Assembly (NCBI RefSeq): GCF_030811215.1
Contig: NZ_JAUSQM010000001.1
Span: 1,984,001 to 2,048,000 of the forward strand
From: Nocardioides massiliensis
Lineage (GTDB): Bacteria > Actinomycetota > Actinomycetes > Propionibacteriales > Nocardioidaceae
Direction of reading: 5' to 3'
Length of the DNA stretch: 64,000 bases
Positions within the stretch are counted from its first letter, which is position 1. Every line of letters begins with the position of its first letter. Positions 59,125 to 64,000 of this stretch are shown one piece after another. The notes under the pieces were generated by a model that was not told the origin of the DNA, did not search any database, and worked only from the letters and a program-made list of their open reading frames with translations. Made by a program: the position numbers and the translations under genes.

Positions 59125-60839
59125 CCCGGATCCACCGATGGCCATGGCGCTGAGCGCCTGATCCGGTTCGTCTGGTCATGAGGAGCCGCGGGCATGTCGA
59201 TGTGCCGGGCCTCGTTGTCCGGTGTCGTCCACTTGGTCCTCGGTTCGCGCAGCGGCGGGCTGCTGGGTGGTCAGGCTGCGAGGCTTGGCGGCGGGTCGTT
59301 GACTCGGTCGAACAGTGCTGTCCAGGCGCTCTCCCAGGGCCAGGCATGGGGCAGGTGCAGGGTGATCCGGCGTGCTGAGGTCGCGACCCTTGCCGGCACG
59401 ATGATCAGCTTGCGACGGAGCGTGGCGGTGGTGGCCTTCGCCAACTCCCGATCGGTCAGGTTCGCGGCGGCTCGGGTGAGGTTGAACGCGATGACGGCGA
59501 GCACCAGCCAGGCGGCGTTCGCGGTGAACACCCCCGACGGCAGGTGTGCCAGCGCGGCGCCTTTGAGGTCAGCATGGACTTGTTCGATGACCGCGTGATG
59601 GCGGTGCATCTTGTCGGCGGCGACGGTGTCCAGCACGTCGGCGTCGGTGGTGGTGAAGAAGGCGTGGAAGCGCCAGGTGTCGAACAAGGTGTCCTGGCCG
59701 GCTGCCTTGTTCTTCTCGGCGTTGAAGTCCGGGATGCGACGGACTACGAGCCGGCCCGGGACGTGGTCGGACTTCTTCTGCGCAGCGAACGCGGTGAAGT
59801 CGATCTCGGCGACCTCGGCTCGCGAGATCCAGCGGCCACTCGGCTCGTCGAAGATGGCGTCGGTGTATTCGATGGTGGTCCACGCATCGTCGGCGATCGC
59901 TTCGATCGCCGCCTTGATGCGTTTGTCCATCCGCACCGTCACCGACACCGCTGCCCCACCAGCGATCGCGGCGTGGACTGGTCTGCGACCGTAGAACGCC
60001 GAGTCCATCCGCACCAGGATCGGCCGGTTCTTCCCGAGCAGCCGTCGGGCGGTTCGCACCGCGTCGCCGACCAGACGCTTCGCGCCGCGTGGTGACCCGG
60101 TCGAACCCTTGCGCAGACGCTGGGCCACGACCACCGGGGCCCCACCGGGGACGGTGAGGGTGGCAAGCAGCGCGTTGAGCCCACGGACCCCGGAATAGCC
60201 GAACCCTGCGCCCTGCTTGGCATAGCCATGGACCTCGATGATCGTGTCGTCGACATCGACCAACGCGTACCCGCGATCCACCTCGAGGTCGGTGTCGGTG
60301 TCGCTGGCTGCGGGGTCTGCCGATGCGCCGAGCAAACCGGTGAGGCCGCCCAGTGCGATCAGGAACCGCGAAGCGATCGCGTCGAGCTGGCGGACGTGCC
60401 CGAAGGTGAACGCCCGAAGGAACGAACCCAACGTCGAGGGCGCATACGCCCGGGTGAACAGCCGCCCCATTCCGCCGTGACGCAGCAGCGCCATGTCATC
60501 GATGCTGTCCGCGCCGGCGACCATCCCGCCGACCAGCGAGGTGACCTTCAACCCAGCGTTCGCGCCTTTGTCCGTCGGGACGCTCAGGTGCTCATCTGCC
60601 AGGTCACGCAGGCCGGCGGACTCGGCCAACGCGAGCGCCGGCACCAGGCCTGCGGCCGACACGAGATTCGGGTCATCGAAGACCGCCGACGTCGATCGAA
60701 GCGTGTGAGAGAGTTTCACCTCAGAGATGCCCTTGCTCTTGGTGTGAATCGTTGCCTGAAGAACTCCGATTCTCCCGCCCAGCAAGGGCATTCTCGTTCT
60801 ACGCCACGCTCACCGCCCAAGTTCATCGGTGGATCCGGG
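59125..60839 (-). mobile_element. IS1380-family insertion sequence, complete
   Basis: 1,715 bp. Perfect 16-bp terminal inverted repeats CCCGGATCCACCGATG at 59125-59140 and, inverted, at 60824-60839. The 5-bp direct repeat CTTAG lies outside both ends (59120-59124 and 60840-60844), an exact target-site duplication. It encodes one transposase on the minus strand. An 11-bp inverted repeat (ATGCCCTTGCT at 60727 and its complement at 60781) lies upstream of the gene. Intact repeats and duplication suggest a recent insertion. Confidence 0.93.
59271..60719 (-). CDS. IS1380-family transposase
   Basis: 482 residues, DDE class of the IS1380 family. Catalytic acids expected in YALVDVDDTIIEVHGYA, LVRMDSAFYGRRP and VIEQVHADLKG. 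No internal stop or frameshift, so the protein appears complete. GTG at 60719 begins KLSHTLRSTSAVFDDPNLVS, the usual start of these transposases; the upstream extension to 60791 would run through the hairpin. It lies 146 bp inside the left terminal repeat. Confidence 0.93.
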   Translation of the reverse strand: MKLSHTLRSTSAVFDDPNLVSAAGLVPALALAESAGLRDLADEHLSVPTDKGANAGLKVTSLVGGMVAGADSIDDMALLRHGGMGRLFTRAYAPSTLGSFLRAFTFGHVRQLDAIASRFLIALGGLTGLLGASADPAASDTDTDLEVDRGYALVDVDDTIIEVHGYAKQGAGFGYSGVRGLNALLATLTVPGGAPVVVAQRLRKGSTGSPRGAKRLVGDAVRTARRLLGKNRPILVRMDSAFYGRRPVHAAIAGGAAVSVTVRMDKRIKAAIEAIADDAWTTIEYTDAIFDEPSGRWISRAEVAEIDFTAFAAQKKSDHVPGRLVVRRIPDFNAEKNKAAGQDTLFDTWRFHAFFTTTDADVLDTVAADKMHRHHAVIEQVHADLKGAALAHLPSGVFTANAAWLVLAVIAFNLTRAAANLTDRELAKATTATLRRKLIIVPARVATSARRITLHLPHAWPWESAWTALFDRVNDPPPSLAA

Positions 60840-60874
60840 CTTAGACGCGCTGGTGCACAGCAACTCGCCCGACG

Positions 60875-60928
60875 AAATGGTCGATCGGTGGCACTAGCTG
60901 CGTTCGTCGGCGCCGGGGAACGACCAAT
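60875..60928. repeat. palindromic repeat, upstream copy, next to a Vsr/AbiEi-like gene
   Basis: Left arm AATGGTCGATC and right arm GAACGACCAAT pair with two mismatches over 11 bp. The same arms, spaced about the same, recur downstream of the gene at 61821-61877. The region from 60720 to 61033 otherwise holds only the IS1380 end and no other gene that I can support. Confidence 0.5.
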
Positions 60929-61033
60929 CGGTGGCCGGCCGCTGCTCGTCCCCAGGGGATGCGAGGCGTCCGCCGTCCCCATGTCGCGGTCGTCCGGGCC
61001 CCTGGGTGGACGACCTCGCCCACCCTGACGCCG

Positions 61034-61855
61034 ATGGACATCTCGGCGAAGCGCACGCGTTCGAGGCGGTGGCACCTTGTGACCCCGGGTGCCTACGCCC
61101 GCATCGACGCCGGCCGGGTCGCTGTGCTCGCTGCGTGGCAGTCCAAGCTGCCGCCCGACGCGGCATTCACCCACCTCACCGCGGTCGAGCTGTGGGGGTG
61201 GTGGATGCCCGAACTGCCGCCCGGCGTGCCGGTATTCGCGCAGATGTCTCCGCGTCACCGGATCCGCCGCCGGGGTCTCCGCGTCATCCGGGTCGAGCCG
61301 TGCCGCGAGCATCGGACACGGTACGGGCTGCGGGTCGCTGCGCCGGAGGACGTCCTTCTTGCGTGCGCGCGCGATTTCGGCGTGCTCGACCTTGCCGTCG
61401 TGGTCGACGGGGCTCTGCACGCCGGGGTGCCGCGGGCGCGGATCGAGGCGGCGGCGAACGAGCGACGTGCGGGCGCTCCGGCGCTGCGTGCCGCTCTCTC
61501 GGGTGCCGATGCTCGGTCGGAATCGGCCTGGGAGACCCTGCTCCGGATTCAGCACGAGACCTTCGGCGTACCCGTCGTGCCGCAACACCGGGTCGTGAAC
61601 GACGGCGTCTTCATCGCGCGTGGAGATCTGTGGATCCCGCGAACCCGGACCCTGCAGGAGTACGACGGTGCGGTCCACCGCGATCGAGGTCAGCACCATG
61701 CGGACCTGGATCGAGATCGACGCCTCAGCGCGATCGGGTGGACGCGCAACGGGTTCACGAAGCGGGACCTCACGCGCCGTCCCGCGGTGGACGCCGTATG
61801 GAATCCGTCCTCGGGCTCCGAGAATGGTCGATCCGCGCCGCTGACCGCGACCTGA
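61034..61855 (+). CDS. AbiEi/Vsr-fold-like protein of unknown function
   Basis: 273 residues. Residues about 10-70 (RRWHLVTPGAYARIDAG, AAFTHLTAVELWG) resemble the winged N-terminal part of AbiEi-type proteins; the C-terminal part (ARGDLWIPRTRTLQEYDGAVH, RDRRLSAIGWTRNGFTKRDL) looks like the DUF559/Vsr endonuclease-like fold with an Asp and Glu in DLW and QEYDG. Multi-copy in many actinobacteria. Start uncertain: ATG 61034 has little ribosome site, and an ATG at 60959 would add 25 residues. The last codons overlap a palindromic repeat. Confidence 0.65.
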   Translation: MDISAKRTRSRRWHLVTPGAYARIDAGRVAVLAAWQSKLPPDAAFTHLTAVELWGWWMPELPPGVPVFAQMSPRHRIRRRGLRVIRVEPCREHRTRYGLRVAAPEDVLLACARDFGVLDLAVVVDGALHAGVPRARIEAAANERRAGAPALRAALSGADARSESAWETLLRIQHETFGVPVVPQHRVVNDGVFIARGDLWIPRTRTLQEYDGAVHRDRGQHHADLDRDRRLSAIGWTRNGFTKRDLTRRPAVDAVWNPSSGSENGRSAPLTAT

Positions 61856-61877
61856 GGAGGCGGGAACCGACCATTCT
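61821..61877. repeat. palindromic repeat, downstream copy, overlapping the gene's 3' end
   Basis: AGAATGGTCG (61821-61830) pairs exactly with CGACCATTCT (61868-61877). The arms match the copy at 60875-60928. It overlaps the stop codon of the AbiEi/Vsr-like gene at 61853-61855. Confidence 0.6.
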
Positions 61878-61936
61878 TCGCCTATCCCCGCCCACCCGGA
61901 TTGGCCTTCGCGCGCCGAGCCGGGAGAATGGCTCCC

Positions 61937-63337
61937 GTGACTCATGTGGTGATCCTCGGTGGCGGTCCTGGTGGCTACGAGTCGGCGCTGGTCGCCGCGC
62001 AGCTGGGCGCCGAGGTGACCGTGGTCGACTCCGACGGCATCGGTGGGTCCGCCGTGGTGACCGACTGCGTGCCGAGCAAGACCCTGATCGCCACCGCCGA
62101 GCTGATGACCGAGGTCGAGGGCGCCTCCGAGCTCGGGGTGAAGTTCGGCTCGGTCGGGGGCGGCAACGCCGAGCGCTGGGTGGAGGTCGACCTCGCCGAG
62201 GTCAACGCGCGGGTCAAGACGCTGGCGATCGCGCAGTCCGCCGACATCTCCCGTCGTCTCGAGCGTGACGGGGTGCGCGTGGTCGAGGGCCGCGGCCGGC
62301 TGGACGGACCCGAGCGGGTCGTCGCCGAGCTGCACGCGGGCGGACAGGAGACCCTGGACGCCGACGCCATCCTCATCGCCACCGGCGCCCGCCCGCGCAC
62401 GCTGCCGACCGCGGTGCCCGACGGCGAGCGGATCCTCACCTGGGAGCAGGTCTACGACCTGCAGGAGGTACCGAGTCGGCTGATCGTGGTCGGCTCCGGT
62501 GTCACCGGTGCGGAGTTCGCCAGCGCCTACATGGCGCTCGGCATCGACGTGGTCCTGGTCTCCAGCCGCGACCGCGTGCTGCCGAGCGAGGACGCCGACG
62601 CGGCCGAGGTCCTCGAGCAGGTGCTGGTGCGTCGCGGCATGACCGTGCTGTCGAAGTCGCGCATGGAGTCGGTGGCCCGCAACGGCGACGAGGTCGTCGT
62701 CAAGCTCACCGACGGTCGGGAGATCGTCGGGTCCCACTGCCTGCTCGCGCTGGGCTCCGTGCCCAACACCGCCGACCTGGGCCTGGAGGACGCCGGCGTC
62801 TACACCGACGACGGCGGCTTCGTGAAGGTCGACCGGGTCTCCCGGACGACCGCGCGGGGCGTCTACGCCGCCGGTGACTGCACCGGCGTGCTCATGCTCG
62901 CTTCGGTCGCCGCGATGCAGGGCCGGATCGCGATGTGGCACTTCCTCGGTGACGCCGTCGCGCCGCTGGACCTGAAGAAGGTCGCCTCCAACGTCTTCAC
63001 CGCGCCCGAGATCGCGACCGTCGGGTGGAGCCAGGTGGCGGTCGAGGCCGGCGAGATCGGGGCGGAGATCGTCATGCTCCCGCTGTCGGGCAACGCCCGC
63101 GCCAAGATGCAGGGCACGCGCGACGGGTTCGTGAAGCTTTTGTGCCGGCCCGGCACGGGCATCGTCGTCGGCGGCGTGGTCGTCGGGCCGCGCGCCAGTG
63201 AGCTCATCCACCCGGTGTCGATCGCGGTGGCGGAGTCGTTGACGGCCGACCAGCTCGCGCAGGCGTTCACCGTCTATCCGTCGATGAGCGGCTCCATCGC
63301 CGAGGCCGCACGCCGGCTACACCGCGTCGCGGACTGA
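61937..63337 (+). CDS. NAD(P)H-quinone dehydrogenase (LpdA/Rv3303c type)
   Basis: 466 residues, flavoprotein disulfide reductase fold: FAD motif GGGPGG (8-13), NAD motif GSGVTGAEFA and a final FAD motif VYAAGDCTG. The redox pair CxxxxC of dihydrolipoamide dehydrogenase is absent: the site reads GGSAVVTDCVPSK with only Cys44, and the C-terminal His-Glu dyad is replaced. That matches LpdA of M. tuberculosis, a quinone reductase. Start: GTG 61937, with GAGAAT 7 nt upstream; an ATG at 61928 would add three residues. Confidence 0.9.
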   Translation: MTHVVILGGGPGGYESALVAAQLGAEVTVVDSDGIGGSAVVTDCVPSKTLIATAELMTEVEGASELGVKFGSVGGGNAERWVEVDLAEVNARVKTLAIAQSADISRRLERDGVRVVEGRGRLDGPERVVAELHAGGQETLDADAILIATGARPRTLPTAVPDGERILTWEQVYDLQEVPSRLIVVGSGVTGAEFASAYMALGIDVVLVSSRDRVLPSEDADAAEVLEQVLVRRGMTVLSKSRMESVARNGDEVVVKLTDGREIVGSHCLLALGSVPNTADLGLEDAGVYTDDGGFVKVDRVSRTTARGVYAAGDCTGVLMLASVAAMQGRIAMWHFLGDAVAPLDLKKVASNVFTAPEIATVGWSQVAVEAGEIGAEIVMLPLSGNARAKMQGTRDGFVKLLCRPGTGIVVGGVVVGPRASELIHPVSIAVAESLTADQLAQAFTVYPSMSGSIAEAARRLHRVAD

Positions 63338-63353
63338 CGCCGGAGCGGACTTC

Positions 63354-64000
63354 CTACGGGTACGTCGCGAAGACCTGCGTGTAGTACGGCACCCCGTTGC
63401 CGTCGACGGCGTACCCGATCCCGATGTGGGTGTAGGCGCCGAGCAGGTTCCGACGGTGGCCGGGGCTGGCGAACCACGCGGCGGTGACCTGGTGGGGTGG
63501 GTAGCCGTAGGCGACGTTCTCGCCGGCGACGGTCCACCCGACAGGGATCTGCTGGGCGAACTCGGGGTTGTGCGTGATCGCTCCGGCCGAGGCCATCACC
63601 TTGCTCCAGGCGGTCGCGACCCGGTGCATCGCCGGGAGCGGCGCCAAGGTCGCCAGCCCGCTGGCGGCGCGGTAGGTGTTGGTGTGCTCGAGCACCAGGG
63701 CGCGGACGTTCGCCTGCACCGCGTCGACCTTCGGCCGTCCGCGCACCACGACGACGCGTGACGCGGCGACCCTCCCGCGCGCCGTCACCACGGCGATGCG
63801 GAACTTCCTCGTCTTCGCCGGCCGCGCCAGACGCACGGCGTACCGGCGCTTCGGGGTCAGCTGCGCCGTGCGGACCGTGCGCCAGGCACCCTTCGCCCCC
63901 GTGCGGGGCGTCTGGACCCGGAGCGTCGCGGCCGGGACCGCGACCCGGACCCGACCGCGGAGCACCACCCGTTCGCCGTCGGAGGTCTGCACCGAGGCGA
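63354..64000 (-). CDS. CAP/SCP-domain protein (N terminus outside window)
   Basis: The frame stays open to the window edge, so the start is missing. The visible part has an Arg/Lys-rich region of beta-strand character (VRVAVPAATLRVQTP, RRYAVRLARPAKTRKFRIAVV) followed by a CAP domain (ALVLEHTNTYRAASGLATL, PAMHRVATAWSKVMASAG, GENVAYGYPPHQVTAAWFASPGHRRNLL). It is probably exported. The domain order is opposite to that of the CAP protein encoded at 19124-20158. Confidence 0.8.
   Translation of the reverse strand, partial: ASVQTSDGERVVLRGRVRVAVPAATLRVQTPRTGAKGAWRTVRTAQLTPKRRYAVRLARPAKTRKFRIAVVTARGRVAASRVVVVRGRPKVDAVQANVRALVLEHTNTYRAASGLATLAPLPAMHRVATAWSKVMASAGAITHNPEFAQQIPVGWTVAGENVAYGYPPHQVTAAWFASPGHRRNLLGAYTHIGIGYAVDGNGVPYYTQVFATYP

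Noticed and set aside
60716-63211. Long minus-strand open frame opposite the AbiEi-like and lpdA-like genes
   Set aside because: It covers two real genes in antisense and shows no conserved motif.

Overview
The window is 64 kb of very GC-rich DNA with the gene content and order of an actinobacterium. The best fit is a Nocardioidaceae/Nocardioides-like chromosome, because sucD, the DUF6350 gene, purN and purH sit close together, folD is followed by a DUF3017 gene, isocitrate dehydrogenase is the monomeric type, and GTG starts and TANNNT boxes 6-9 nt from start codons are common. This assignment is inferred from gene content, not from a phylogeny.

Layout. 1-4 kb: 3' part of sucD, a strong terminator, then kynureninase co-transcribed with a membrane-anchored sigma-factor-like protein. 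4-12.6 kb: DUF6350, purN, purH, a long palindromic repeat, a TetR regulator divergent from a secreted CocE-type hydrolase, folD, DUF3017, malate dehydrogenase. 12.7-20 kb: isocitrate dehydrogenase, an MFS exporter, a CNNM/CBS membrane protein, trpS, a 2H phosphoesterase, a secreted CAP protein. 20-29 kb: succinate dehydrogenase (sdhCAB) divergent from the methylmalonyl-CoA mutase genes (mutA, mutB, meaB). 29-31.5 kb: a three-gene cassette of two paralogous lipoproteins around an exported protein of unknown function. 31.5-32.7 kb: an M20 amidohydrolase.

32.8-59 kb is a large nucleoside uptake and salvage region. It has a BMP-type ABC importer (lipoprotein, double ATPase, two permeases), cytidine deaminase, an embedded cytochrome P450, thymidine phosphorylase, adenosine deaminase, uridine kinase, deoxyribose-phosphate aldolase with one complete and one half-length aldehyde dehydrogenase, a phosphohexose/phosphopentose mutase and purine nucleoside phosphorylase. 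Together these would import nucleosides, deaminate and phosphorolyse them, and send the (deoxy)ribose phosphates into central carbon metabolism. It is interrupted by a DevS/DevR-like two-component system with a universal stress protein and a DoxX-like membrane protein, where two sequences match the DosR/DevR hypoxia box, and by an accessory island (46.8-50.3 kb) with an IS110 element, a DUF222-HNH nuclease gene and clustered palindromic repeats.

59-64 kb: an intact IS1380-family element with 16-bp terminal repeats and a 5-bp target duplication, inserted directly upstream of the purine nucleoside phosphorylase gene; a Vsr-fold/AbiEi-like protein gene bracketed by two similar palindromic repeats; an NAD(P)H-quinone dehydrogenase of the LpdA type; and the 3' part of a CAP-domain protein gene. 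I saw no rRNA, tRNA or CRISPR array. Everything here is read by eye; no database search was run.
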